NCBI RefSeq assembly: GCF_008973465.1
Contig: NZ_WBXN01000004.1
Coordinates: 4,194,501-4,258,500 of the forward strand
Length of the DNA stretch: 64,000 nt
Origin: Streptomyces sp. SS1-1
Lineage (GTDB): Bacteria > Actinomycetota > Actinomycetes > Streptomycetales > Streptomycetaceae
Reading direction: 5' to 3'
Each line of letters begins with the position of its first letter. The stretch's first letter is position 1. Of the stretch, positions 35,538-43,478 are shown piece by piece. The notes under the pieces are model-generated. The model saw only the letters and a program-made list of their open reading frames with translations, was not told the DNA's origin and made no database searches. A program made the translations under genes and the position numbers.

Positions 35538-35577
35538 AAACCCCTCCGTACTACGGAAACGTAGCGCGGAGGGGTTT
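35538..35577 (+). terminator. original tRNA-Tyr terminator, now right of attR
   Basis: AAACCCCTCCG and CGGAGGGGTTT form the outer stem, and CTAC/GTAG the inner stem. It lies directly after attR, so before integration it followed tRNA-Tyr. Confidence 0.82.
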
Positions 35578-35635
35578 GCGCGTTCCGGCGTTCCCGCGTC
35601 CCCCAGGGCCCGGTCCCGCCGGGCACACTGGCCCC

Positions 35636-35848
35636 ATGGCCACGCCTCGCAGACGCTGTCCCGAATGCCGTCGAGAGATCGCCGTCGTCGCCGGCCGGTT
35701 CGCCCGGCACGATCCTCCCGGCGCGCGGGAGAGCGGGGAACTCGTGTCCTGCCCGGGGTCCCGGCGGCAGACGCAACTCGGTGCCGCTCAGCCCGCCTTG
35801 GACGGGTACGTCGTGCCCGACTTCCCCGGGCAGTTGCCGTTGTTCTGA
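35636..35848 (+). CDS. small CxxC protein, unknown function
   Basis: A 70-residue protein beginning MATPRRRCPECRREIAVVAG, with one CPEC pair and a lone Cys later (LVSCPGSRR), ending QLPLF. It could bind zinc. It is chromosomal, just outside attR. The start ATG has no strong ribosome binding site, but GC3 bias supports coding. Confidence 0.65.
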   Translation: MATPRRRCPECRREIAVVAGRFARHDPPGARESGELVSCPGSRRQTQLGAAQPALDGYVVPDFPGQLPLF

Positions 35849-35868
35849 GCGGCACCGCAGGACGTGTC

Positions 35869-36525
35869 TCAGTTGCCCGCCACGGACCGCACGGCGACCG
35901 ACACGGGAGTGGAGCCGCTGATCAGTTCGAGCGTCAGGCCCGCGGTCGCCGGAGTGTCCAGCAACTCCGCCAGGACGGCGGCCACATCGTCCCGGGGGAT
36001 CGAGCCGCGGCCCGTGTGGGCCTCCAGGCGGACCAGGCCGGTTCCGGCGTCGTTGGTGAGCGCGCCGGGCCGCAGGATCGTCCAGTCGAGGGCCTTCTGC
36101 GAGCGGACGTACTCGTCGGCCGCGCCCTTGGCGCGCAGATAGACGTCGAAGATCTCGTCGCCCTCGTGCGCCGGGTCGGCGCCCATCGAGGAGACGACCA
36201 GGAAGCGGCGTACGCCCGCCCGGACGGCCGCGTCCGCGAAGAGGACCGCGGCGCCCTTGTCCACGGTGTCCTTGCGGTCGGCTCCGCTGCCCGGGCCCGC
36301 GCCGGCCGCGAACACCGCCGCGTCGGCGCCCCGGAGCCGCTCCGCGGCCTCCTCGACCGACGCCGACTCCAGGTCCAGGACCACGGGTTCGGCACCGGCC
36401 TCCCGCAGATCGTCGCTCTGTTCGGCCTTGCGGATGATTCCCGCGACCGCATCACCGCGCGCGGAGAGCAACTGCTCCAGCCGCAGCGCGATCTGACCAT
36501 GACCACCAGCGATGACAATGCGCAT
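35869..36525 (-). CDS. NAD(P)-binding SDR-like protein (YwnB/SDR_a5 type)
   Basis: A 218-residue atypical short-chain dehydrogenase. MRIVIAGGHGQIALRLEQLL contains the GGxGQ nucleotide loop, and VSSMGADPAHEG and LDWTILRPGALT are typical of NAD(P)-binding epimerase-like proteins that lack the catalytic tyrosine. The substrate is unknown. The ATG at 36525 was chosen at the Rossmann strand; the longer frame adds an unconserved basic stretch. It is convergent with the small CxxC gene. Confidence 0.88.
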   Translation of the reverse strand: MRIVIAGGHGQIALRLEQLLSARGDAVAGIIRKAEQSDDLREAGAEPVVLDLESASVEEAAERLRGADAAVFAAGAGPGSGADRKDTVDKGAAVLFADAAVRAGVRRFLVVSSMGADPAHEGDEIFDVYLRAKGAADEYVRSQKALDWTILRPGALTNDAGTGLVRLEAHTGRGSIPRDDVAAVLAELLDTPATAGLTLELISGSTPVSVAVRSVAGN

Positions 36526-36621
36526 GCCTTCGACCGTACGCCGGGCCGACCTCATCCGCCGCACGACGCCCGCCGGTCACCCACGTCAGCACATATCGGC
36601 GCACACGGCAGGGGAACGCCC

Positions 36622-37881
36622 TTACGAGACCTCCCCGCGCCCCTGCCGCGGCAGCCCGAGTTCCGCCGCCGCGGTCGAGTCGCAGTACTCCCGTACGGCG
36701 CTCGTGCGGGCCACCACGCGGCCGCGGTGCACCACGATCCGGCTGTAGGCCAGGGACAGCGCCGCCGCGAGGCGTTCGCCGCGCACCGCCAGCAGTTCGG
36801 CCGGGAAGCCCGCCTCCACGCGGACCTCCGGCAGGCCCAGCGCCGCGCGCGCCGACGCGCTCACGCAGTCGTACGCGTCCTCGGGGCGCAGCCCGTGGCG
36901 GGAGGCGAGCAGATAGGCGGCCTCGAACGGGTCGCCGCGGCCCACCGGGTTGGAGACGTCCTGCAGGGCTCCGCTGCCGGCGGCGACCCGGACCCCGGCG
37001 GCGCGCAGCAGCCGTACGGGCGCCGTGCCACGGCGTTCCGCGCCCCCGCAGCCGCCCTGGGGGAGGCACACCACGGTGACCCCGGCCGCGGCGAGCTGGT
37101 CGGCGGTGCGGGAGGCCACGTCCTCGGGCAGGCGGCCCAGGCCGCCGCAGGGGCTCAGCGTGACGCCGGGGCGCAGGCCGCCCGCCATCGCGGCGAGGCG
37201 GGACAGCCGGGCCGGGTCGGTGGCGTCGGTGTGCAGGTCGACGGGGCAGCCGTGCTCGGAGGCGACCTCCAGGACGGCCTCGACGTACCCGGTCGGGTCG
37301 GGGTCCAGGTCGGGGCAGCCGCCGACGACCGAGGCGCCCATCTTCAGCGCGTCCCGCAGTATGGCCAGCCCGTCGGCCCCCGCCACGCCGGTCAGCAGCC
37401 TGGGCATGGCGACCGTCGTCAACTCCGTGAGCCCGCGCAGCGAACGCCGTGCCTGGAGGACGGCGGCGAGCGCGTTCAGTTCCTGGACGTCGCCCACGTG
37501 CACATGGGCCCGCAGCGCGGTCGCGCCGTGGCCGAGCTGGAGCAGGGCGGCCTCGGTGGCCCGGCGCTGCACGTCCTCGGCGGCGTAGGACACCGGCCCG
37601 TCCCGGTCGTCGGCGGAGAGGGCGGTGTCGGCGTGGGCGTGCGGTTCGGCCGGGGCCGGCAGGAGCAGGTACCCGTTCAGGTCCAGACGGGACCCGCACG
37701 CGCGTGTGCCGTCCCCGGTCAGGCTCCCGGCCGTCCCCACCGCCTCGATGCGCCCGCCGCTCAGCCGTACGTCGACGGTCCGGCCGTCGGTGAGGTGTGC
37801 GCCGCACAGCAGGAGGGTGCCCGGGTCGGCGGGTCCCGACGAGGAGGACGAGGGGGGCGGCTGGGGGTGGCTGTCGGGCAT
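36622..37881 (-). CDS. cytosine deaminase-like amidohydrolase with altered active site
   Basis: A 419-residue TIM-barrel amidohydrolase with the layout of CodA-type cytosine deaminases. The first metal motif EPHAHAD (HxH) and a later VDLHTDATD (His) are kept. The expected Ser-His after strand 6 reads VTLSPCGG, and the metal-binding Asp region (GHDD in CodA) reads AGSGALQD. The catalytic Glu in HxDE is Ala. The enzyme may therefore have a different reaction or be inactive. The N-terminal 20 residues are Pro/Ser-rich. ATG 37881 was chosen; ATG 37908 is possible. Confidence 0.78.
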   Translation of the reverse strand: MPDSHPQPPPSSSSSGPADPGTLLLCGAHLTDGRTVDVRLSGGRIEAVGTAGSLTGDGTRACGSRLDLNGYLLLPAPAEPHAHADTALSADDRDGPVSYAAEDVQRRATEAALLQLGHGATALRAHVHVGDVQELNALAAVLQARRSLRGLTELTTVAMPRLLTGVAGADGLAILRDALKMGASVVGGCPDLDPDPTGYVEAVLEVASEHGCPVDLHTDATDPARLSRLAAMAGGLRPGVTLSPCGGLGRLPEDVASRTADQLAAAGVTVVCLPQGGCGGAERRGTAPVRLLRAAGVRVAAGSGALQDVSNPVGRGDPFEAAYLLASRHGLRPEDAYDCVSASARAALGLPEVRVEAGFPAELLAVRGERLAAALSLAYSRIVVHRGRVVARTSAVREYCDSTAAAELGLPRQGRGEVS

Positions 37882-38154
37882 CGCGCTCCAGGGGCTCGGG
37901 CTGCGCATCGGTGCTGCGGGACCCTGCCGGGGCACTGCGCCGGGCATGCAAGATCACGCAGAGTGAGTCGAGCCTAGGGTGGCCGTGCGGTCCTGGCGCG
38001 CAGGAGCGCAATAGTCGTACCGGCGTGGCCGTCGTGCGGCGAGGGCGTGGCACGGTCCTGGAGGCGGGTGTTCGGCCCGGTGTTCGGGTGCGGACGGGGG
38101 CCGGGAAACGGATTTGGGCGAACGGCGGCAGACCGTGTAATGTCTTCATCGCTC

Positions 38155-38227
38155 GCCCCAATAGCTCAGTCGGCAGAGCGTCTCCATGGTAAGGAGAAGG
38201 TCAACGGTTCGATTCCGTTTTGGGGCT
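38155..38227 (+). tRNA. tRNA-Thr (GGT)
   Basis: A 73-nt tRNA with acceptor GCCCCAA/TTGGGGC, discriminator T and anticodon GGT in the loop ATGGTAA. There is no encoded CCA. It is 45 bp upstream of tRNA-Met and probably part of the same transcript. Confidence 0.96.
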
Positions 38228-38272
38228 CTGGTGTGAAGGGTTCCCGTCGCAAGACGGGGCCTGTCGCATCAC

Positions 38273-38345
38273 AGCGGTGTAGCTCAGTCGGTAGAGCAAG
38301 CGGCTCATAATCGCTGTGTCACCGGTTCAAGTCCGGTCACCGCTA
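38273..38345 (+). tRNA. tRNA-Met (CAT)
   Basis: A 73-nt tRNA with acceptor AGCGGTG/CACCGCT, discriminator A and anticodon CAT in the loop CTCATAA. Elongator rather than initiator type, because position 1 pairs as A-T. It is upstream of rpmG. Confidence 0.95.
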
Positions 38346-38435
38346 CTGACAGTAGCCGATTGCGGGGTCGGTCCTTCGATCGGCTACTCTTTCTTGCGTT
38401 GAATCAGTCCATCCGTTCGTCTTAGGAGCACTCAC

Positions 38436-38600
38436 GTGGCTGCCACCGACGTCCGCCCGAAGATCACGCTGGCCTGCGTGGAGTGCAAGGAGCGGAACTA
38501 CATCACCAAGAAGAACCGGCGTAACAACCCGGACCGACTGGAGATGAAGAAGCACTGCCCGCGTTGCAACGCGCACACCGCGCACCGCGAAACGCGATAA
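38436..38600 (+). CDS. rpmG: 50S ribosomal protein L33
   Basis: A 54-residue ribosomal protein of the large subunit: MAATDVRPKITLACVECKER, then NYITKKNRRNNPDRLEMKKH, then CPRCNAHTAHRETR. The two cysteine pairs (CVEC, CPRC) make it the zinc-binding (C+) form. The GTG start at 38436 has TTAGGAG 7 bp upstream. It is downstream of tRNA-Thr and tRNA-Met, a common actinobacterial order. Confidence 0.97.
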   Translation: MAATDVRPKITLACVECKERNYITKKNRRNNPDRLEMKKHCPRCNAHTAHRETR

Positions 38601-38613
38601 ATCAGGCTCGTAC

Positions 38614-38647
38614 GCGAGGCCGTCCCCGATCGTGGGGGCGGCCTCGC
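38614..38647 (+). terminator. terminator after rpmG
   Basis: GCGAGGCCGTCCCC pairs with GGGGGCGGCCTCGC (one mismatch) around a short loop, followed by GTCGTTT. It lies 13 bp past the rpmG stop. Confidence 0.85.
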
Positions 38648-38755
38648 GTCGTTTCCGCTCCGGTTACCGGTCGGTTCCGGCCGGCCGGTACATCGGAGCG
38701 GGGCGCGCGCAGCCGCGTCAGGACATTCGCAGCAGACAGCAGGAGGTGCCGGGCC

Positions 38756-39214
38756 ATGGCGCTCGACCAGTCCTTCGTGGGGCGGAGCTACCCGCCCACC
38801 GAGCCCTACGAGGTGGGGCGGGAGAAGATCCGTGAGTTCGCGGTGGCGGTGGGGGACGCCAACCCGGTCTACACGGACCCGGAGGCCGCCAAGGCGCTCG
38901 GTCACCCCGATGTGATCGCCCCGCCGACCTTCGTCTTCGCCATCACCTTCGCGGCCGCCGGGCAGGTCGTCGCCGACCCGCAGCTGGGCCTGGACTACAG
39001 CCGGGTGGTGCACGGCGATCAGAAGTTCGCCTATACGCGCCCGGTGCGCGCCGGCGACCGGCTCTCCGTGACCTCGACGATCGAGGCCGTCAAGACCATG
39101 GCGGGCAACGACATCCTGGACGTCCGCGGCGAGGTCCACGACGAGGCCGGCGAGCACGTCGTGACCGCCTGGACGAAGCTCGTGGCGCGCGGAGCCGAGG
39201 AAGGGCAGGGCTGA
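38756..39214 (+). CDS. (3R)-hydroxyacyl dehydratase subunit, HadA/HadC-like
   Basis: A 152-residue MaoC-like hot-dog protein of the UPF0336 group, the non-catalytic partner in mycobacterial HadAB/HadBC dehydratases of type II fatty-acid elongation. YPPTEPYEVGREKIREFAVA and VGDANPVYTDPEAAKALGHP are typical; it lacks the GxIxHG-type catalytic loop. The ATG at 38756 has AGGAGG 8-13 bp upstream. The 5-bp gap to the next gene suggests that both encode one heterodimer. The substrate is not known in Streptomyces. Confidence 0.9.
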   Translation: MALDQSFVGRSYPPTEPYEVGREKIREFAVAVGDANPVYTDPEAAKALGHPDVIAPPTFVFAITFAAAGQVVADPQLGLDYSRVVHGDQKFAYTRPVRAGDRLSVTSTIEAVKTMAGNDILDVRGEVHDEAGEHVVTAWTKLVARGAEEGQG

Positions 39215-39219
39215 GACCG

Positions 39220-39648
39220 ATGACGGCGAAGATCGCGTACGACGAAGTCGAGGTCGGCACCGAGCTGCCCGCCCAACGTTTCCCCGTGACACGCGCCACA
39301 CTGGTGCGGTACGCGGGTGCCTCGGGTGACTTCAACCCGATCCACTGGAACGAGAAGTTCGCCAAGGAGGTCGGGCTGCCGGACGTCATCGCGCACGGCA
39401 TGTTCACCATGGCCGAGGCGATCCGGGTGGTCACCGACTGGACCGGCGACCCGGCGGCCGTCGTCGAGTACGGCGTCCGCTTCACCAAGCCCGTCGTCGT
39501 CCCGAACGACGACAAGGGCGCCACGATCGAGGTCAGCGGCAAGGTAGCGGCCAAGCTCGACGACAAGAAGGTCCGTGTGGACCTGACCGTGATGAGCGCC
39601 GGGCTGAAGGTGCTCGGCATGTCCCGGGCGGTCGTCCAGCTGGCGTGA
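39220..39648 (+). CDS. (3R)-hydroxyacyl dehydratase subunit, HadB-like
   Basis: A 142-residue catalytic MaoC hot-dog protein. The hydratase motif is GASGDFNPIHWNEKFAKEVG and PDVIAHGMFTMAEAI, with the catalytic Asp (GDFNP) and His (IHW). With the upstream protein it forms a HadAB-like dehydratase for 3-hydroxyacyl thioesters. The ATG at 39220 follows the previous stop by 5 bp. A terminator follows. Confidence 0.92.
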   Translation: MTAKIAYDEVEVGTELPAQRFPVTRATLVRYAGASGDFNPIHWNEKFAKEVGLPDVIAHGMFTMAEAIRVVTDWTGDPAAVVEYGVRFTKPVVVPNDDKGATIEVSGKVAAKLDDKKVRVDLTVMSAGLKVLGMSRAVVQLA

Positions 39649-39664
39649 CGCACACGCGCGCGTG

Positions 39665-39693
39665 AGGGGCGTCCCGCCTGGCGGGGCGCCCCT
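39665..39693 (+). terminator. terminator after hadB-like gene
   Basis: AGGGGCGTCCCGCC pairs with GGCGGGGCGCCCCT (one wobble) with a one-base loop. It lies 16 bp past the stop and before the TetR promoter. Confidence 0.82.
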
Positions 39694-39735
39694 TGTCCGT
39701 ACCCGGGCCGATCCCCGAAAACCGCCCTTGACTTA

Positions 39736-39755
39736 GTTAGTGATTGCGTACTAAC
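39736..39755. promoter_or_regulatory. TetR operator and promoter of the tetR gene
   Basis: GTTAGT-8-ACTAAC is a perfect 6-bp inverted repeat. It lies between TTGACT (39728-39733) and TAACTT (39752-39757), an 18-bp spacer. Transcription would start at about the ATG (39764), so the mRNA should be leaderless. A near copy lies at 40383-40402. Confidence 0.78.
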
Positions 39756-39763
39756 TTCGAAAC

Positions 39764-40339
39764 ATGGTCAGGATGAGTGCGGAGGAGAGGCGCGAGAGCG
39801 TCGTGCGGGCGGCCATGGCCGAGTTCGCGCGGGGCGGCTACTACGGCACGTCCACCGAGTCGATCGCCAGGCGGGTCGGCGTCTCGCAGCCGTATCTCTT
39901 CCGGCTCTTCCCGGGCAAGCGGGCGATCTTCCTGGCCGCCGCCGAGCAGTGCGTGGAGGACATCCACCGGGTGTTCGCCGAGGCCGCCGAAGGGGTGGAG
40001 GGCGAGGAGGCCCTGCACGCCATGGGTGAGGCCTATCACCGCATGGTCTCCGAGCAGCCCGAGCGGCTGATGATGCAGATGCAGATGTTCCTCGCCGTGG
40101 CCGCCGCCGAGCAGGAGGGCGACCGCGAGTTCGGCGAGGCCGTCCGGGCCGGCTGGATGCGCCTGTGGGACACCGTGCATCTGCCGCTGGGGGCGGACGT
40201 GCAGGAGACGACGACCTTCATGGCGTACGGGATGCTCATCAACTGCCTGGTGGCCATGGGCTTCCCGCCCGAGCACCGGGTCTGGGCGGGCATGGAGTCC
40301 GCCGAGCGCGATGAGGGCGAGAGCGGGAACGGGTCGTAG
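39764..40339 (+). CDS. TetR-family repressor
   Basis: A 191-residue regulator. The N-terminal helix-turn-helix is GGYYGTSTESIARRVGVSQP with YLFRLFPGKRAIF. The C-terminal ligand-binding domain is helical, with a Met-rich helix (RLMMQMQMF). It is probably autoregulated through the operator at 39736 and controls the MFS gene 92 bp downstream. The transcript is likely leaderless. The inducer is unknown and probably a drug-like compound exported by the partner. Confidence 0.93.
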   Translation: MVRMSAEERRESVVRAAMAEFARGGYYGTSTESIARRVGVSQPYLFRLFPGKRAIFLAAAEQCVEDIHRVFAEAAEGVEGEEALHAMGEAYHRMVSEQPERLMMQMQMFLAVAAAEQEGDREFGEAVRAGWMRLWDTVHLPLGADVQETTTFMAYGMLINCLVAMGFPPEHRVWAGMESAERDEGESGNGS

Positions 40340-40382
40340 GGGAGGGCGGCGGGGATCGTCGCGCTCTTTTGTGGCCGCGAAA

Positions 40383-40402
40383 GTTAGTGATCAATAACTA
40401 CC
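40383..40402. promoter_or_regulatory. second TetR operator, upstream of the MFS gene
   Basis: GTTAGT-8-ACTACC matches the site at 39736 at 14 of 20 positions, including both half-sites except one base. It is 30 bp upstream of the MFS start, in position to block its own promoter. Confidence 0.75.
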
Positions 40403-40431
40403 AAGCGGAATCGCACACTCCTGGGGGAGCG

Positions 40432-41892
40432 ATGTCACACCGGACCGATCGGAACGCGGGGGAGACGAACCCGCGCGGGGCCCTCTGGGCCCTGGTCATC
40501 ACGAGCGTCGCCGGATTCATGGCGGCACTCGACAACCTCGTCGTCACCACCGCGCTGCCCTCCATCCGGAAGGACCTGGGCGGCGGACTGCACGACCTGG
40601 AATGGACGGTCAGCGCCTACACGCTCACCTTCGCCGTCCTGCTGATGTTCGGCGCGGCGCTCGGGGACCGCTTCGGCCGCCGCAGGCTCTTCCTCGTCGG
40701 CATCACGATCTTCACCGCCGCGTCCGCCGGCGCGGCCCTCGCCCCCGGCATCGACTCCCTGATCGCCGCCCGCGCGGTGCAGGGCGTCGGGGCCGCGATC
40801 ATGATGCCGCTCACCCTCACCCTGCTGACGGCGGCGGTGCCCGCGGCCCGGCGCGGGATGGCGTTCGGCATCTGGGGGGCGGTCAACGGGCTCGCGGTCG
40901 CGTCCGGGCCGCTCATCGGGGGCAGCCTCACCGAGCACATCTCCTGGCAGTGGATCTTCTGGCTGAACGTCCCGCTGGGTGTCGCCCTGCTGCCGCTCGC
41001 CCGGCTGCGCCTCGCCGAGTCGCACGGCACCGGAGCCCCGCTCGACCTCCCCGGCACCCTGCTGGCCAGCGGCGGCCTCTTCGGGATCGTGTACGGGCTG
41101 GTGCGCGGCCCCGCAGACGGCTGGACCGGGCGTCTGGTCCTGACCGGCCTGTTCGCGGGCGGCGCGCTGCTCGCCGGGTTCGTCCTCTACGGCACCCGGG
41201 CCCGCAACCCCATGCTGCCCATGCGGCTGTTCCGCTCCCGTGCCTTCGCCGGGATCAACGCCGCGAGCCTGCTGATGTTCCTCGGCATGTTCGGGTCGAT
41301 CTTCCTGCTCAGCCAGTACATGCAGGGCGTGCTCGGCTACTCGCCGACCGAGGCGGGCCTGCGGATGCTCCCCTGGACCGGTATGCCGATGCTGGTCGCG
41401 CCGGTCGCGGGCATCCTCGCCGACCGGATCGGGGGCCGGCCCGTGGTCGCCACGGGACTGTTCCTCCAGGCCGCCGGACTCGCCTACATGGCGTCCGTGG
41501 TCACCGTCGACGTCTCCTACGCCGGCCAGCTGCCCGGTCTGATCATCAGCGGGGTCGGGATGGCGCTGTTCTTCGCGCCCGCCTCCCACCTGGTCATGTC
41601 CAGCGTCCGCCCCGCCGAACAGGGCATCGCGTCCGGCGCCAACAACGCCCTGCGCGAGGTCGGCGGCGCGCTCGGCATCGCGATCATGGGCTCGATCTTC
41701 GCGGCCCAGGGCGGCTACGAGACCGGCCAGACCTTCGTCGACGGGCTGCGGCCCGCCCTGGTCACCGGCGCCGCCGTGGTGGCGCTCGCCGGTGCCGCCG
41801 CCCTGTTCGTCCCGGGCCGGCGGCACGCCGTCGAGGCCGCCGACGAGGCGGGGAGCCTCCCAGAGCGCGAGCTCCAGCCGGCCTCCCGGTGA
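40432..41892 (+). CDS. MFS drug:proton antiporter (DHA2, EmrB/QacA type)
   Basis: A 486-residue exporter with about 14 membrane helices. Helix 1 has GFMAALDNLVVTTALPSIRK, the DHA2 motif D1. ALGDRFGRRRLFLVGI is motif A, and the helix 5 region matches motif C (VNGLAVASGPLIGGSLTEHI). ATG 40432 was chosen because GGGGGAG precedes it; a longer frame starts in the promoter. It is probably controlled by the TetR upstream. The substrate is unknown; a toxic organic compound or antibiotic is likely. Confidence 0.94.
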   Translation: MSHRTDRNAGETNPRGALWALVITSVAGFMAALDNLVVTTALPSIRKDLGGGLHDLEWTVSAYTLTFAVLLMFGAALGDRFGRRRLFLVGITIFTAASAGAALAPGIDSLIAARAVQGVGAAIMMPLTLTLLTAAVPAARRGMAFGIWGAVNGLAVASGPLIGGSLTEHISWQWIFWLNVPLGVALLPLARLRLAESHGTGAPLDLPGTLLASGGLFGIVYGLVRGPADGWTGRLVLTGLFAGGALLAGFVLYGTRARNPMLPMRLFRSRAFAGINAASLLMFLGMFGSIFLLSQYMQGVLGYSPTEAGLRMLPWTGMPMLVAPVAGILADRIGGRPVVATGLFLQAAGLAYMASVVTVDVSYAGQLPGLIISGVGMALFFAPASHLVMSSVRPAEQGIASGANNALREVGGALGIAIMGSIFAAQGGYETGQTFVDGLRPALVTGAAVVALAGAAALFVPGRRHAVEAADEAGSLPERELQPASR

Positions 41893-41936
41893 CCTCGCCC
41901 CACCCTCGTCCGTCCACCGAGAACAGAGGAACAGCC

Positions 41937-42317
41937 GTGCCCACGCTTCCCTGGACCACGCCGAACCCCGTTCCACCCGGCGCCGACGTGCACGTCTTCG
42001 CCTCCCGCTTCGAGACCCGCACCCTCTGGGGAGCGTTCGCCTTCTTCCTGCGCACGCCGGGCGTGTGGCGGCAGGTGAGCCGGGCGCCCGGGGCGTACGG
42101 CGCCACGCTGAAGGCCGAGGTGTTCCGGAAGACCTTCTGGACCCTGTCCGCCTGGGAGTCGCCGGCCGCGCTGAAGGAGTTCGCCCGCTCCGGCCCGCAC
42201 GCCCCGACCGCCCGGGGCCTGTCCGGGCGGATGCGGGACGCGAAGTTCACCCGCTGGGAGGTGCCGGGCGACGCGCTCCCGCTGGACTGGAGCGAGGCGC
42301 GGCGCCGGCTCACCTGA
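41937..42317 (+). CDS. DUF3291-like/dimeric alpha-beta barrel protein
   Basis: A 126-residue protein beginning MPTLPWTTPNPVPPGADVHV. The segments FASRFETRTLWGAFAFFLRT and FRKTFWTLSAWESPAALKEF fit the spheroidene monooxygenase/DUF3291-type fold, a relative of small quinone or heme monooxygenases, but no cofactor ligand is obvious. The GTG at 41937 has AGAGGAAC in front. It lies 44 bp after the MFS gene and may be in the same transcript; its role in resistance is only a possibility. Confidence 0.78.
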   Translation: MPTLPWTTPNPVPPGADVHVFASRFETRTLWGAFAFFLRTPGVWRQVSRAPGAYGATLKAEVFRKTFWTLSAWESPAALKEFARSGPHAPTARGLSGRMRDAKFTRWEVPGDALPLDWSEARRRLT

Positions 42318-42389
42318 CCGGCACGCGCGCGTGGAGCCCGTCACGGTCCCGGTATCCACAGGGGTGCCGGGGCCGTCGGCGCCGTCTCG

Positions 42390-42395
42390 TAGTCT
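42390..42395 (+). promoter_or_regulatory. -10 of a leaderless murB promoter
   Basis: TAGTCT ends 7 bases before the murB GTG at 42403, and there is no ribosome binding site, which is the pattern of a leaderless transcript. A TATCCACA sequence resembling a DnaA box lies at about 42353. Confidence 0.55.
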
Positions 42396-42402
42396 TGGGC
42401 GC

Positions 42403-43458
42403 GTGCAGGTACTCCACGACGCGCCCCTCGCCCCCCTCACCACCTTCCGGCTGGGCGGCCCGGCCACCCGCCTGGTCACCGCCACCACCGACGCCGAGGT
42501 GATCGACGTCGTGCGCGAGGCGGACGCCACGGGGACCCCGCTGCTGGTCATCGGCGGCGGGTCGAACCTGGTCATCGGCGACAAGGGCTTCGAGGGCACC
42601 GCCCTCGTCATCGCCACGAAGGGCGTCGAGCTCGACGGCACTACCCTGGAGCTGGCCGCGGGCGAGGTGTGGACCGACGCCGTCGCCCGCACCGTCGAGG
42701 CCGGACTCGCCGGCATCGAGTGCCTCGCCGGCATCCCCGGCAGCGCGGGCGCCACCCCGATCCAGAACGTCGGCGCGTACGGCCAGGAGGTCTCCGCGAC
42801 CATCACCGAGGTCATCGCCTACGACCGCCGGGCCGGCGAGACCGTCACGCTGACGAACGAGGAGTGCGCCTTCTCGTACCGCCACAGCCGCTTCAAGGCC
42901 GACCCCGAGCGTCATGTCGTCCTGCGCGTCCGGTTCGAGCTGGAGGACGCGGGCGGGCTCTCCGCGCCGGTGCGGTACGCCGAGACGGCCCGCGCCCTCG
43001 GCGTGGAGGTCGGCGACCGGGTGCCGCTGGCCGTCGCGCGGGAGACCGTCCTGAAGCTGCGTGCCGGGAAGGGCATGGTGCTCGACGCCGACGACCACGA
43101 CACCTGGTCGGCCGGGTCGTTCTTCACCAACCCGATCCTCACCGACGAGCAGTTCGCGGCGTTCCGCGCGCGCGTGGCCGAGCGCCTCGGCGAGGGCGTG
43201 GAGCCGCCCGCGTACCCGGCGGGGGAGGGGCACACGAAGACCTCCGCGGCCTGGCTCATCGACAAGGCCGGCTTCACCAAGGGCTACGGCAGCGGCCCCG
43301 CCCGTATCTCCACCAAGCACACCCTCGCCCTCACCAACCGGGGCGCGGCCACCACCGAGGACCTGCTGGCGCTGGCCCGCGAGGTCGTCGCCGGGGTCCG
43401 CGAGGCGTTCGGAATCACGCTGGTCAACGAGCCGGTGACGGTCGGCGTCAGCCTCTAG
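42403..43458 (+). CDS. murB: UDP-N-acetylenolpyruvoylglucosamine reductase
   Basis: A 351-residue flavoenzyme that reduces UDP-GlcNAc-enolpyruvate to UDP-MurNAc with NADPH, the second committed step in peptidoglycan precursor synthesis. FAD-binding segments are VIGGGSNLVIGDKGFEG and GIPGSAGATPIQNVGAYGQE. Catalytic Ser is in AGSFFTNPI, and HTKTSAAWLIDKAGF and SGPARISTKHTL complete the family. It is a type I MurB. The GTG 42403 is at the conserved start; the transcript is probably leaderless. Confidence 0.96.
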   Translation: MQVLHDAPLAPLTTFRLGGPATRLVTATTDAEVIDVVREADATGTPLLVIGGGSNLVIGDKGFEGTALVIATKGVELDGTTLELAAGEVWTDAVARTVEAGLAGIECLAGIPGSAGATPIQNVGAYGQEVSATITEVIAYDRRAGETVTLTNEECAFSYRHSRFKADPERHVVLRVRFELEDAGGLSAPVRYAETARALGVEVGDRVPLAVARETVLKLRAGKGMVLDADDHDTWSAGSFFTNPILTDEQFAAFRARVAERLGEGVEPPAYPAGEGHTKTSAAWLIDKAGFTKGYGSGPARISTKHTLALTNRGAATTEDLLALAREVVAGVREAFGITLVNEPVTVGVSL

Positions 43459-43478
43459 AGGCCCTGCAGGCAAAGGCG

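Noticed and set aside
42349..42361. DnaA box near the murB promoter
   Set aside because: A single TATCCACA with a mismatch to TTGTCCACA; chance occurrence is likely.
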